40,107 bases of DNA from an uncultured Lachnospiraceae bacterium (lineage in GTDB: Bacteria; Bacillota; Clostridia; Lachnospirales; Lachnospiraceae). The position numbers and the translations under genes are program-made. The stretch covers positions 1-40,107 of the forward strand of contig CAJUBR010000018.1 of the NCBI GenBank assembly GCA_910584695.1, given 5' to 3'. Below the pieces are notes generated by a model. That model was not told the DNA's origin. It saw only the letters and a program-made list of their open reading frames with translations, and made no database searches. Position 1 is the first letter of the stretch. Every line of letters starts with the position of its first letter. This document shows positions 7,898 through 17,104 of the stretch, in pieces.

Positions 7898-8590
7898 TTA
7901 CATAAACTGTGCAAATAGGGAAGCACCCAACACTGTCAGCAGTCCGGCTACAGCAATCGACAAGCTGCTCATGGCACCTTCAATCTCACCCATTTCCATT
8001 GCTTTTGCCGTACCAATGGCATGTGCCGCACTTCCAATAGCAATCCCCTTTGCAACCGGTTCCTCAATTCTGAATACTTTACAGATACTCTCTGCCACCA
8101 TATTACCGAAAACTCCTGTTATGATAATGACAGCCACCGTAATCGTCACATAGCCGCCCAGTTCCTCAGAAGTCCCCATGCCGATTGCCGTCGTAATGGA
8201 CTTGGGAAGCAGGGTAACATATTCTTTATGATTCAGACCGGAAATAAAGGAAAATGCCAATACGCTGACCAGACTGGTTAAAACTCCGGAACATATTCCA
8301 AGTATAATCGCTTTCCAGTTTCCTTTGAGCAGTTCCATCTGTTCATATAACGGAATCGCAAGACAGACCGTTGCAGGAGTTAACAGATATCCCAGATACT
8401 TTGCCCCCTTATAATATACATCATACTCTATATGACAGGTAAGCAGTACAATCATCGTAATTACCACTGCCACTAGCAACGGATTAAAAATAGCAAGTCT
8501 AAACTTTCTTTTCATCTGTACACCGATTCCATATGCAGCAAGGCTTAGTATAACACCAAAAAATACGGATTCTTCCAATATATCATTCAC
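7898..8590 (-). CDS. lrgB: LrgB/CidB-family membrane protein
   Basis: This 230-residue integral membrane protein has the conserved family stretches LLPKSITTAIGMGTSEELGG and GIAIGSAAHAIGTAKAMEMG. LrgB partners with the holin-like LrgA. The pair modulates murein hydrolase activity and autolysis in Staphylococcus, and homologues have been linked to export of small organic acids such as pyruvate. It overlaps lrgA by 8 bp, so translation is probably coupled. No LytS/LytR-type regulator is adjacent here; the LytTR regulator in this window is about 28 kb away. Confidence 0.93.
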   Translation of the reverse strand: MNDILEESVFFGVILSLAAYGIGVQMKRKFRLAIFNPLLVAVVITMIVLLTCHIEYDVYYKGAKYLGYLLTPATVCLAIPLYEQMELLKGNWKAIILGICSGVLTSLVSVLAFSFISGLNHKEYVTLLPKSITTAIGMGTSEELGGYVTITVAVIIITGVFGNMVAESICKVFRIEEPVAKGIAIGSAAHAIGTAKAMEMGEIEGAMSSLSIAVAGLLTVLGASLFAQFM

Positions 8591-8963
8591 TGATTTTCAC
8601 CTCATTTTTCCCTGTTTTATTTCCCCGTTTTATAACAAACTGCGTGACCTTTCCTGTTACCACCATGACAATAATCGTGGTAACCAGAGTAATTCCCACC
8701 ACCGGAATACAGATTGGTTTTAACAGTCCCCAGCTTTCCAGCAGACCTACTGCTGCCGGAATAAACATTAACGGCATGATTTCAATAAGAAACCGACCGG
8801 TTTCTTTTACGGAATCAAGCTTAATCACTCCCAAAAACAGACCGGTAAATAAAATTGCCAGACCATAAATACTTGCCGGAATCGGAAGGGGAATGAGAAA
8901 ATGGCAGATTTCCCCGGCGAAAGAAACTGCTAAGATAATACTAAACTGTTTCATGTATTTCAC
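8583..8963 (-). CDS. lrgA: LrgA/CidA-family holin-like protein
   Basis: This 126-residue protein has four predicted membrane segments and the family pattern LIPLPIPASIYGLAILFTGL and FIPAAVGLLESWG, ending in a charged tail. The chosen start is GTG 8963 behind AAGAGGTATTTTT; an in-frame ATG three codons on is the alternative. It is first in the lrgA-lrgB operon, served by the promoter at 9036-9064. Confidence 0.92.
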   Translation of the reverse strand: MKYMKQFSIILAVSFAGEICHFLIPLPIPASIYGLAILFTGLFLGVIKLDSVKETGRFLIEIMPLMFIPAAVGLLESWGLLKPICIPVVGITLVTTIIVMVVTGKVTQFVIKRGNKTGKNEVKISE

Positions 8964-9035
8964 AAAAATACCTCTTTTCTTATGAATATCAGCGGGACAT
9001 AGATTATTTTATCTTTCCCTTTTACAACCTGCATT

Positions 9036-9064
9036 AGTGTACTACGAATTCTTTTAAAATTCAA
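9036..9064 (-). promoter_or_regulatory. Sigma-A-type promoter of lrgAB
   Basis: On the minus strand TTGAAT (9059-9064) and TACACT (9036-9041) are separated by exactly 17 bp. The transcript start would be about 65 bp upstream of the lrgA start. Confidence 0.55.
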
Positions 9065-9200
9065 TACTTAAGGAAAACCACCATAGTTTTACAACAACTT
9101 AACATGTTTTTTGAAAAGACGAATTACTCTCTTGATAGCCGGGATATTAGAGATGAAACTCGAACGGAAATACAGTACTGGAAAGCTGGAAATTAAAAAA

Positions 9201-10334
9201 TCACTTACAAATTACCCGAAATGTTTTCCCAGCGTTTCCCATCCTTCCATGAAACTCTCCTTCATGTGCATCATCACAAATCACATAATCCGGATCCGTC
9301 CATATATAATTTAACTGAAAATCATAATATGCTGCTGCCGGATTTAACCCTGCTGCATCACTACATGACAGCAGTTCAAAATACCCGTAACCGTTTATTA
9401 TCTCCTTGATCCCTGCAAAGACCTTGTTTCCCTGATCATCAACCCCTTTTAATTCAAAGGAATAGCTCTCCTCCTGATTCGGGCTTCGCCGGAACGAAAA
9501 ATCCTTTAATCCGTCTACGTGAAAATACACTCTCTGACTATGGGTATTGATACACATCTTTTCAAAAGTAAATGCAATTCCGTCCTGTTCTACAATCCGG
9601 TTCATTGGTATCTCTTTTGTCTCCAATTGAAGCTCCCGGTTTTTCATTGTAAATGCATAAGAAAAATGTCTGATATCATCTGTTTCATCATTTTTTGCCA
9701 CCACCTCTAACTGTATTTCCAATCGTTCCCCGGGATTTTTTAAAACATCTGTAAAGTCATGCAGACAATGCTCCTCCATTACCGGATAAGTACGGGAATC
9801 CGAACTATCTTCATAAAATCCATCAAATAATATTTCATCCCCCTGATATATCTTATCCTTTCCGTTAATTGTAATCCTTTCGATTCCGATATCAAAATAT
9901 CCCTCATATTTTTCTCCGTTTTTTTCCTCTACCATAAAAAATCTCGGAGTTTTACTGGATACCGTATAGTTAAAAATCAGGTGATTTCCATCTAACATTA
10001 CCTCATTGAGCTGAAGAGACAAATCTCCGTCGGAATCAGCCTGCACAACATTCGTGGCATATTCTGACACATCCTGATGGGCACCGTAAATCATCTGGTT
10101 AATGTGATAAACTGCAAGCTGGCAGTATGTCTTTGCCTGCGTACTTAACGGAGAGGGAATTACAAAAAATACCAATACTACTGCCATCCCTGCTGTCACC
10201 AATCCCCATTTGTATAAATGTTTTCTTCCTGAATCTGCCATTTTCTGACCGGCATATTCCAAAACCCGGTCTTTCGCTTTATCTGAAACATGCAAACCTT
10301 TCATTTGGTTAACATAATATTCTTTCTCTTCCAT
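9201..10334 (-). CDS. DUF4179 membrane protein, probable anti-sigma factor
   Basis: This 377-residue protein has a short cytoplasmic N-terminus (about 42 residues), one membrane helix at about 43-60 (WGLVTAGMAVVLVFFVIP) and a large extracytoplasmic region. Proteins of this DUF4179 layout are usually encoded directly after an ECF sigma factor, and the short inside segment is thought to hold the sigma factor. Here the gene overlaps the end of the sigma gene by 26 bp. The extracellular part has beta-rich stretches (LSLQLNEVMLDGNHLIFNYT; SYSFELKGVDDQGNKVF) and would be the sensor. The signal is unknown. Confidence 0.85.
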   Translation of the reverse strand: MEEKEYYVNQMKGLHVSDKAKDRVLEYAGQKMADSGRKHLYKWGLVTAGMAVVLVFFVIPSPLSTQAKTYCQLAVYHINQMIYGAHQDVSEYATNVVQADSDGDLSLQLNEVMLDGNHLIFNYTVSSKTPRFFMVEEKNGEKYEGYFDIGIERITINGKDKIYQGDEILFDGFYEDSSDSRTYPVMEEHCLHDFTDVLKNPGERLEIQLEVVAKNDETDDIRHFSYAFTMKNRELQLETKEIPMNRIVEQDGIAFTFEKMCINTHSQRVYFHVDGLKDFSFRRSPNQEESYSFELKGVDDQGNKVFAGIKEIINGYGYFELLSCSDAAGLNPAAAYYDFQLNYIWTDPDYVICDDAHEGEFHGRMGNAGKTFRVICK

Positions 10335-10881
10335 CCTTCCCGTCTCCTTTCTCTATTTTATCTTTTTTCTCCTGCCAAAGCACCATTCGTTTCCGTAATT
10401 CTTCTCTCCCTCTCACTAGCTGTGTTCGTATCGTAGCCTCCCTTTTACCTAAAATCCGTGCAATTTCTTTTGTAGAATACTCTTCATAATAATAAAGATA
10501 GAGCACCGTACTGTATTTTTTTGACAGACTCTTTAACATAGCTGTAACTTCCCCACCGTCTGTTTCCCTCTGCCATTTATCCTGTTCATAAAACATTCCC
10601 GCTGTCTTTTCTCCTATCAGCAGATTCACATCCTCACAGTCCTGCCTGCGTTTTTTCCATGGTGACAAATAAAGCGAATGACATTCATTTACGGTAACCC
10701 GGATCAGCCAATGCTTCACGTGTTCATTACTTGTAAACTTCTTAGAATAACCAAAAAGCTTGCAAAACACATTCTGATAGATATCCTCTGCATCTTCTTT
10801 ATTCCTGCAATAGCTGTATGCAATCCGGTATACCATATCAGAATAATCCTGCACAATTTGATTAAAGTACTGTTCCTCCAA
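10309..10881 (-). CDS. ECF sigma-70 family RNA polymerase sigma factor
   Basis: The likely start is TTG 10881, because AAGGAGG lies 8 bases upstream; a longer frame reaching 10965 lacks a ribosome site. The 190-residue protein has region 2 (YSDMVYRIAYSYCRNKEDAE, then DIYQNVFCKLF) and region 4 (LYLYYYEEYSTKEIARILGK, then REATIRTQLVRGREELRKR). There is no sensor extension. With the DUF4179 gene it forms a sigma/anti-sigma unit that should respond to an envelope signal. A recognisable ECF promoter was not found upstream, so autoregulation cannot be shown. Confidence 0.93.
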   Translation of the reverse strand: MEEQYFNQIVQDYSDMVYRIAYSYCRNKEDAEDIYQNVFCKLFGYSKKFTSNEHVKHWLIRVTVNECHSLYLSPWKKRRQDCEDVNLLIGEKTAGMFYEQDKWQRETDGGEVTAMLKSLSKKYSTVLYLYYYEEYSTKEIARILGKREATIRTQLVRGREELRKRMVLWQEKKDKIEKGDGKDGRERILC

Positions 10882-11005
10882 GCCACTGCCTCCTTCTTTT
10901 CCATGAATCCTTTTTGTTGAAAGCTTTCTGCCTTTATAACAATTCTGATAGAGAAAATGTTTCAAACTATATCAAGTTTTTTATTTCATAAAGATCGATG
11001 ACAGC

Positions 11006-14000
11006 TCAAAACCCCGTATCAATATCAATCCGGCTTCCCTCCCTGGTCTTTTCAATCCGAATCTGTTGGGGAATATTTTCCATTAATTCTTCGCGATGAC
11101 TGATAATTCCTACGAGCTTATTGGTTCCTGACAGATTAATCAGAATATCCATGGCACTTTCAATTGATTTTTTATCCAAAGTTCCAAATCCTTCATCTAC
11201 AAAAAGTGCATCCATCTGTACCCCGCCCAGATTGGAGGACACCGTATCGGAAAGTCCAAGTGCAAGGCTTAAAGATGCTTTAAAGCTTTCACCGCCTGAC
11301 AGATTTCCAACCGGTCTTCTGTGACCGGTAAAATGATCCTGTACCTCAAGATTTAATATTGTTTTACTTTTTTTGTCATTGGAATCATCCTTCCTAAAAA
11401 GCTCATACTGTCCGTCACTCATCGGCAAAAGACGCTTGTTTGCCGCAGCAATAATATGATCAAATCCTGCTGCCTGTATATACTGTTCGAAAGTAATCTT
11501 CGCCTTGTTGGAAATATTCCCCGTAATAAGGTCATAAAGTCTGGTACAGATATCATGTTCCCTGCGAAACTTTTCTAACGTACTCCTTTGTCCCGCTATC
11601 TTTTTCTTTATCTCCTCATTCTTTTGGAGCCGGAAACTAATCTGCGTATTCTCATCTCTCAGTGCCTCTACAAGGCGGTTCTGTTCTTCCACCTTTTCCT
11701 TCAGCTTTTCTTCGTCAACCTCTGTTTTCCCTTTTGCATCTTCCCCTGCCTGCTTTAACTGCTGGATATTTGTCTGAACCGCCTGTTTATATTCATTGAT
11801 TTTTCTCTCCTTCTCTGCAATCTCTTCTTCATCCGTCAGAAGGCCCAAAAACGTTTGCTCCGATACAAATTTTTCTGTATTTAACATCTTCTTAAAATGA
11901 ATGCCCGATTCCTCAGCCCTTTCACTCTGGGACTGAAACGCTGTCTCCAAAATATTAAGTGCTGATTCTGTCTTTGCTTTCTTCTTATCTGCTTCCTGTC
12001 TGGAGGTTTTGGCTTTTTCAATTGCATTAAAAATATCCTCTGCCTCACGCTCTGCCTTTCTCTGTTCTTTTTTTGCAGTCTTAGAATCCGCAAATGTAAG
12101 CTTTTCATATTCTTTTAAAGCGGTCTTCTTTTCTGCCAATGCTGTCCGGTTCTTGTCTTTTTTTCCAGTCAAATTTTCCTTGCAAACCGTAAATTCATCA
12201 GTCTCTTCTCCTCTGGCTTTTTCAACATCCGCAATCGCTTTATGATAGGTTTTGCAGTCCTTCATCAACCGTTTTTCTTCTTTTGCATTAACACACACCT
12301 GTTCTTTCACACTGTTCCATGCAAAAGAAACTGCCCGGAATAGTTCCTCTAAGGAATCATCCCTAAAAGATACCTTTAAACAGTACTTATGTTCCATACA
12401 AGATAGAATCCGGCTCCTTAATTGACCTTGATAAGATTCCACTACCGTCTTCGCCTTTTCGGCTTCCACAAGGGCACGATCCTTTACTACCTTTGTCTTC
12501 TCTTCTTCCTCCAGCAGTTCTTTCAATTCCTCTTCTGAAGCAGCCTCATCAGACAATACAGCCGGTTCCGGATGATGTGTGGAACCGCAGACAGGACATT
12601 TCTTTCCTTCTTCCAAATTTCGTGCCAGTATTCCTGCCCGGCAGTGCTCTAAAATGTGTTCACATCTCCTGCGTGTTGCCGCAACCTCCTCATATTCCTT
12701 TTGCACATTTCGAAAAGTATCCTGTTTTTCTCCAAGTTCTTTTTCCTTCTTTTCATAATCTGGAATTGCATGCTCTATAATATCCTTTATCTCTGACTCT
12801 AATAATCGCAGTTCTTTTCCCTCATTTCGGCTCTGCACCAACAGGGCTTCACAGTTTTGGAGCGATTTTATTACTGCATCCAGATTTTTGATCTTATCCT
12901 TTAACTCCCTTTCCCGCTCTTTTAACGTTTTCTCCTCATTCTCCAGATGCATCCCTTCCTCTTCCAGTTCTTCCACCTCTAAGACCAGTGCATCCCGCTT
13001 TTCATATTTTTCTATTTCTTCTTTCAGTTTCTCGGACTTTTTTGTTAGCTGTTCTGCCCCTGGTTCATCCTGAAGACACTTTTTCAATAACGCCTCTGCC
13101 GAAATAACAGCCGCTTTTGCAGCTTCCATTTCTTCCTTTTTTACCGCAATCTCTTTTCCTGTCCTTGCAGCTTCCGCTTCTTCTTTTTTTAATGTATCAA
13201 AAAACGGTTTCAGCTTTCGCACAGCCGTCTTTTGGCGATCCGCTAAAATCTCCAGTTCTTCTATTTCATGCCTTCTGCCATCCAGCCGTTCTTTTTCTTC
13301 TTTAAATCTCTTTAACCGATGCAGAAATTCATTATTTGTATGTGCATTATGAAATGCTGTCTTTTGCTCCTCCAGACTCTTCGTTTTGGAATCTAACTCT
13401 CTCTTATTCTCCTTTAACGCTGATTTATCCTCTGAAATGATATCTGACAGTATCGCTAACATTTCATCCAGATTCCATGCACTGCTGCTGGCTCCCGCCT
13501 TTTCCTGCAAAGACAGCAGTTCCTCTTCCAAATCACTGTCCTTTGGTGCCTCTGCATCCTGAAAATACTGGATAATACTGTCTTCTGCCGTCTTTTTCCC
13601 TGAAAATCCTGCATTTTTCCTATCTTTTAACTTATATGCCATATTCTGATAACCCGATGTCATAAAAATGGTCCGAAGTATCTTTGTCCGGTCATCCGTA
13701 GATGCATTTAACAAATTCCAGAATTCCCCCTGGGCAATCATCGCAATCTGCTTAAACTGCTTAAAATCTATTTTAAGAAGCTCCCTGACTGCATTGTCAA
13801 CCTCTTTCGTACCTTCAATCGGAAGCTCATCTTCACAATAAAATTCTGCCTTTTCCTTCTCGGTAACCGTTCCCTCTCCCCGCTGTTTTGGTCTGTCATA
13901 TGATGGTTTCCGATACACATGATAACGTTTTCCCTGATGGGTAAAGTAAAAATCGACAAAGCTTTCCACTGATGGCTTTGCATATTCACTGCGAAGATTT

Positions 14001-14194
14001 TTGGTATCCCTGTATGCACCACTGGTCTCCCCGTATAATGCAAAACAAATGGCATCAAAGATTGTCGTCTTACCGGCACCCGTATCCCCGGAAATCAGAA
14101 AAAGACCTTTCGTTTCAAATTGTTCAAAATCAATTACAGGCATCTGACCGGCATAAGGACCAAATGCACTGATTATCAGTTTAACCGGCTTCAT
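11006..14194 (-). CDS. sbcC: Exonuclease SbcCD, ATPase subunit C
   Basis: This 1062-residue SMC/Rad50-like ATPase carries the Walker A motif GDTGAGKT (residues 36-43), long heptad-rich coiled coils (about 200-500 and 550-880), a zinc hook CPVC at 533-536, the ABC signature NLSGGESF and the Walker B stretch LFVDEGFGTLD near the C-terminus. With SbcD it cleaves DNA hairpins and protein-blocked ends, and processes cruciforms at replication forks. The start codon overlaps the end of sbcD by 14 bp, as is usual. An organism with many palindromic repeats, such as those described in this window, would offer it natural substrates; that link is inference. Confidence 0.97.
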   Translation of the reverse strand: MKPVKLIISAFGPYAGQMPVIDFEQFETKGLFLISGDTGAGKTTIFDAICFALYGETSGAYRDTKNLRSEYAKPSVESFVDFYFTHQGKRYHVYRKPSYDRPKQRGEGTVTEKEKAEFYCEDELPIEGTKEVDNAVRELLKIDFKQFKQIAMIAQGEFWNLLNASTDDRTKILRTIFMTSGYQNMAYKLKDRKNAGFSGKKTAEDSIIQYFQDAEAPKDSDLEEELLSLQEKAGASSSAWNLDEMLAILSDIISEDKSALKENKRELDSKTKSLEEQKTAFHNAHTNNEFLHRLKRFKEEKERLDGRRHEIEELEILADRQKTAVRKLKPFFDTLKKEEAEAARTGKEIAVKKEEMEAAKAAVISAEALLKKCLQDEPGAEQLTKKSEKLKEEIEKYEKRDALVLEVEELEEEGMHLENEEKTLKERERELKDKIKNLDAVIKSLQNCEALLVQSRNEGKELRLLESEIKDIIEHAIPDYEKKEKELGEKQDTFRNVQKEYEEVAATRRRCEHILEHCRAGILARNLEEGKKCPVCGSTHHPEPAVLSDEAASEEELKELLEEEEKTKVVKDRALVEAEKAKTVVESYQGQLRSRILSCMEHKYCLKVSFRDDSLEELFRAVSFAWNSVKEQVCVNAKEEKRLMKDCKTYHKAIADVEKARGEETDEFTVCKENLTGKKDKNRTALAEKKTALKEYEKLTFADSKTAKKEQRKAEREAEDIFNAIEKAKTSRQEADKKKAKTESALNILETAFQSQSERAEESGIHFKKMLNTEKFVSEQTFLGLLTDEEEIAEKERKINEYKQAVQTNIQQLKQAGEDAKGKTEVDEEKLKEKVEEQNRLVEALRDENTQISFRLQKNEEIKKKIAGQRSTLEKFRREHDICTRLYDLITGNISNKAKITFEQYIQAAGFDHIIAAANKRLLPMSDGQYELFRKDDSNDKKSKTILNLEVQDHFTGHRRPVGNLSGGESFKASLSLALGLSDTVSSNLGGVQMDALFVDEGFGTLDKKSIESAMDILINLSGTNKLVGIISHREELMENIPQQIRIEKTREGSRIDIDTGF

Positions 14195-15338
14195 TTATCA
14201 CACCTGCCTCCTTTGCAATCTCTTTCATAATATCCATTTCCTCATCACTGATCTCACATCCGTACATCATGCGGTAAAAATCCGATATCAGTTCGGAATA
14301 CGTCTTCTTTCTCGTTACCTGTGTTACATCTACCTGCTCCGTCTGCCTTGTATGTGCATTGTCATAAATGATTTTCATCGTATTCCTGTAATACTGCCGG
14401 AAAATAGCCATCACATCCGTCACCGGCTCTTCATCCGTCAGTGTCACATAGATATAATCCTCCGGTGATATAATATGTTTCTTATCTAACAACTGCTCCA
14501 TTTTCCCCTTCAAATGCCGCATATCCCGGAGGGGGTTAAGTTTTATCAGTTCCACCGACACCTCTCCTTTTTTACCGAAGGTAACTACCGGTGCAGATTT
14601 GGGATGATTCACTTCGCTTAAGGAATATTTTAAAGGGGAACCGGAATATCTGACAGTTTCCCTGCCGATTGCCTGTGGAGAATGAATATGTCCTAGTGCG
14701 ACGTAGTCAAAATCATCAAAACAGTCAACACCTATTTTTTCAATCATCCCTACATTCAGTACTGCCGCACTTTCCGAACCTCCAAGCTTTGGGTCGGCAC
14801 TTTTCCCTGTAACAAACTGATGTGCCACTAAAATATTTCTTTCGGAAGGATTCAATTTTGTATGTTTCAGCACCACTCTCACTGCATCATCATAAGTCTC
14901 GACCGCCTCATCCGGATAAAAATGTTTCACCTGAGATGCCTTCACAAATGGCATCAGGTAAACATTTATTTTCCCAAATTCATCCTGCAGCTCTTTTTTA
15001 TAAAGATGTCCGTTATATTTCGCTGCAATATGAATCTTATTTGCTTCAAACAGACTGCTCCCAAAATTCAGCCTGTCATCCGAATCATGGTTCCCGCTGA
15101 TCAGAAAAGTCTCTACACCAAGCTTGGAAAGCCTGTCCAGAAAATAGTCCAACAGATTAACGGCTTCTTCACTGGGAACCGCCTTATCATAGATATCTCC
15201 GGCAAGAAGAAGGACATCGATCTTTTGTTTTTTAATGATGCCCAATACTTGCTCTAGCATATATTTTTGATCTTCTATCATATTAAAATCATTTACGGAT
15301 TTCCCGATATGTAAATCCCCTAAATGCAGTATTTTCAT
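14181..15338 (-). CDS. sbcD: Exonuclease SbcCD, nuclease subunit D
   Basis: I place the start at ATG 15338 (MKILHLGDLHIGKSV), which gives 385 residues, the family norm, behind AAAGGATGG. The longer frame adds 22 residues without support. Phosphoesterase motifs of the Mre11 class are all present: GDLHIG near the N-terminus, LLLAGDIYDKAVPS, LISGNHDSDDR, VAHQFV and ALGHIHSPQ, giving the Asp/His/Asn ligands for two Mn ions. It supplies the nuclease activity of the SbcCD complex. Confidence 0.97.
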   Translation of the reverse strand: MKILHLGDLHIGKSVNDFNMIEDQKYMLEQVLGIIKKQKIDVLLLAGDIYDKAVPSEEAVNLLDYFLDRLSKLGVETFLISGNHDSDDRLNFGSSLFEANKIHIAAKYNGHLYKKELQDEFGKINVYLMPFVKASQVKHFYPDEAVETYDDAVRVVLKHTKLNPSERNILVAHQFVTGKSADPKLGGSESAAVLNVGMIEKIGVDCFDDFDYVALGHIHSPQAIGRETVRYSGSPLKYSLSEVNHPKSAPVVTFGKKGEVSVELIKLNPLRDMRHLKGKMEQLLDKKHIISPEDYIYVTLTDEEPVTDVMAIFRQYYRNTMKIIYDNAHTRQTEQVDVTQVTRKKTYSELISDFYRMMYGCEISDEEMDIMKEIAKEAGVINEAG

Positions 15339-15366
15339 TTTGATTCCATCCTTTATCTCTTTATTA

Positions 15367-15420
15367 AGAACAAAACAGACCCTTAAACGGGAGTTTCCTC
15401 CCATTTTCCAAGTCTGTTCT
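15367..15420 (-). terminator. Terminator of the S66 peptidase-aldolase operon
   Basis: On the minus strand AGAACAGAC pairs with GTCTGTTTTGTTCT across a loop that itself contains a GGGAG-GAAA-CTCCC hairpin (15389-15402). It starts 14 bp after the aldolase stop. Confidence 0.6.
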
Positions 15421-15434
15421 GCTTTTATATCTTC

Positions 15435-16091
15435 CTATTCGCCGAATACGGCCTTGTAATCCGCCTGAAATTTCACAATCCCCTGATCCGTCAGAGGATG
15501 TTTTAACATTTTCTCGATTGTCTTATAGGGTATCGTAGCAATATCTGCCCCTGCAAGAGCACAATCCGTAACATGAAGAGGATTTCTCACACTGGCTGCA
15601 ATAATCTCTGTCGTGATATCTGCATAATTTCTAAAAATTGCTGCAATCTCTCTAATCAGTTCAATTCCCGGCTGGGAAATGTCATCCAAACGACCCAAAA
15701 ACGGTGACACATAAGCTGCTCCTGCCCTTGCCGCAAGCAGTGCCTGATTCGCAGTAAATATTAAGGTTACATTGGTCCGGATTCCTTCCTTTGATAACAC
15801 ATTCACAGCCTTCAATCCTTCTGCTGTCATCGGAATCTTAACCACCATATTGGGATGAAGTTCTGCAATCTCAAGGCTTTCCTTAATCATCCCTTCTGCA
15901 TCAACTGTAGTTGCCTTTACTTCCCCATTAACCGGTCCATCCACGATAGCGGTAATTTCACGGATTACCTCTTTAAAGTCTTTTCCCTCTTTTGCAATCA
16001 GCGAAGGATTCGTTGTCACACCACAGATAATCCCCATATCGTTTGCTTTTCTAATATCCTCTACATTTGCCGTATCAATAAACAACTTCAT
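15435..16091 (-). CDS. fsa: Fructose-6-phosphate aldolase / transaldolase-like protein
   Basis: ATG 16091 follows AAGGAGGTATGTTTT and gives 218 residues, the size of the small transaldolase (MipB/TalC) group. The catalytic Schiff-base lysine is K85 in NMVVKIPMTAEG; GVTTNPSL and PFLGRLDD are the other family motifs. This group includes true fructose-6-phosphate aldolases (dihydroxyacetone plus glyceraldehyde-3-phosphate) and short transaldolases, and sequence alone does not separate them securely. The start codon overlaps the stop of the upstream S66 peptidase gene in an ATGA arrangement, so the two are translationally coupled. Confidence 0.92.
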   Translation of the reverse strand: MKLFIDTANVEDIRKANDMGIICGVTTNPSLIAKEGKDFKEVIREITAIVDGPVNGEVKATTVDAEGMIKESLEIAELHPNMVVKIPMTAEGLKAVNVLSKEGIRTNVTLIFTANQALLAARAGAAYVSPFLGRLDDISQPGIELIREIAAIFRNYADITTEIIAASVRNPLHVTDCALAGADIATIPYKTIEKMLKHPLTDQGIVKFQADYKAVFGE

Positions 16092-16921
16092 AAAACATAC
16101 CTCCTTCCAATCATACAGCATTTTGAATTTGCTCCATGGCCAATATCAAAGGTTTTTGCAACCGGTACCCCCTTTGCAAATTCCAATACCATCTGTTCTA
16201 ACTCCCTTTCCTGCCCCGCCGCTTCTAGTTTTGTAAAAGTACCAAGAAGGATTCCATTGATTTTACAAAATACTCCTATTTGGGCAAGCTGCGAAAAATA
16301 CGTTATCATTTGCGGCATTTCTCCACTGCGAGCTTCCAGCAAAAGAAGTTTTCTCTCTAAATCCGGAAAATACTCTGTTCCCGCCAGTTTTAAAAAACAA
16401 CGGATGTTTCCCCCCACCATGATTCCCTCCATCCTTTCCCCTTGAAGAAAATGATACCGAAAATCAAATAGTTCATCCCCTCCTTCCAGAAACGCGGAAG
16501 CAAACTGTTTTATCTGCCTTCCACTGTTCTCACCGAACAGGTTCTTAAGCTGGTATAATCCAGTTTCTTTTCCTGTTTTTGTGTAAATTGCGTTGAGAAC
16601 CGTTGTCAGGTCACTATATCCGAAAAACGGTTTGTTTTTCTTTGCAATCTGTCTATAATCCAGATACGGCAGCACTTCATTTGCAATATCTCCCCCTGAG
16701 ATATCAAAAATGCCGGAAATGGAATCGTCCCTGTAAAATTCCATCAACGTTTCTGCCCGCTGGATTCCCGTTCCACTCCGCACTCCGTCTTGTTCATACA
16801 AAAAATCACTATAACACGGCTGAATTCCCATATCCTTTAATATGTTCGTCAGATGATTGAATTGCGGCTTCATTATATTCTGCTGTCCATTAGAACAACA
16901 GACAATTCCTATCTTTTTCAT
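16088..16921 (-). CDS. Peptidase S66 (LD-carboxypeptidase/MccF-like) family protein
   Basis: This 277-residue protein matches family S66: a nucleophile elbow FFGYSDLT with S103, a glutamate at E196 in LLLLEARSGEM and a histidine at H262 in DIGHGANS, all in the order of the Ser-Glu-His triad. Members either cleave the L,D bond of muropeptide tetrapeptides during wall recycling (LdcA) or inactivate microcin C-type peptide-nucleotides (MccF). The short, signal-less form here is cytoplasmic, which fits both. The coupled downstream aldolase does not help to decide. Confidence 0.85.
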   Translation of the reverse strand: MKKIGIVCCSNGQQNIMKPQFNHLTNILKDMGIQPCYSDFLYEQDGVRSGTGIQRAETLMEFYRDDSISGIFDISGGDIANEVLPYLDYRQIAKKNKPFFGYSDLTTVLNAIYTKTGKETGLYQLKNLFGENSGRQIKQFASAFLEGGDELFDFRYHFLQGERMEGIMVGGNIRCFLKLAGTEYFPDLERKLLLLEARSGEMPQMITYFSQLAQIGVFCKINGILLGTFTKLEAAGQERELEQMVLEFAKGVPVAKTFDIGHGANSKCCMIGRRYVL

Positions 16922-16995
16922 ATATCTTTTTCGTATACCTTTTCCTGATTTTATTTTATGGCAGCATTACTCAAATATCCCTTTAAACCCAATAT

Positions 16996-17016
16996 ATCAT
17001 GAGCAGTGCTCATGAT
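16996..17016. repeat. Intergenic palindrome shared with the gatC upstream region
   Basis: Arms ATCATGAGCA and TGCTCATGAT are separated by one G. The same palindrome, with 9-bp arms and a 3-bp centre, is at 6061-6081. It lies in the 183-bp gap upstream of the S66 gene and downstream of the nitroreductase, followed by TTTCATTTTATCAT, like the 13-mer of the gatC cluster. Confidence 0.55.
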
Positions 17017-17104
17017 TTCTTATATTTCATTTTATCATATTTTTTCTATAATATCTATGAAATTTCACACTATATTTACAAACACCGCAGTCCGACCAAA
17101 ATCG

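Noticed and set aside
9104..9196. A 30-codon plus-strand frame (MFFEKTNYSLDSRD...) in the gap before lrgA
   Set aside because: No ribosome site and no recognised family; too short to support.
10309..10965. Longer version of the ECF sigma factor
   Set aside because: The 28 extra residues lack a ribosome site and family similarity; TTG 10881 has AAGGAGG.
12009..13305. Several plus-strand frames inside sbcC
   Set aside because: They mirror the coiled-coil coding region, giving Ser/Phe-rich sequence typical of antisense translation.
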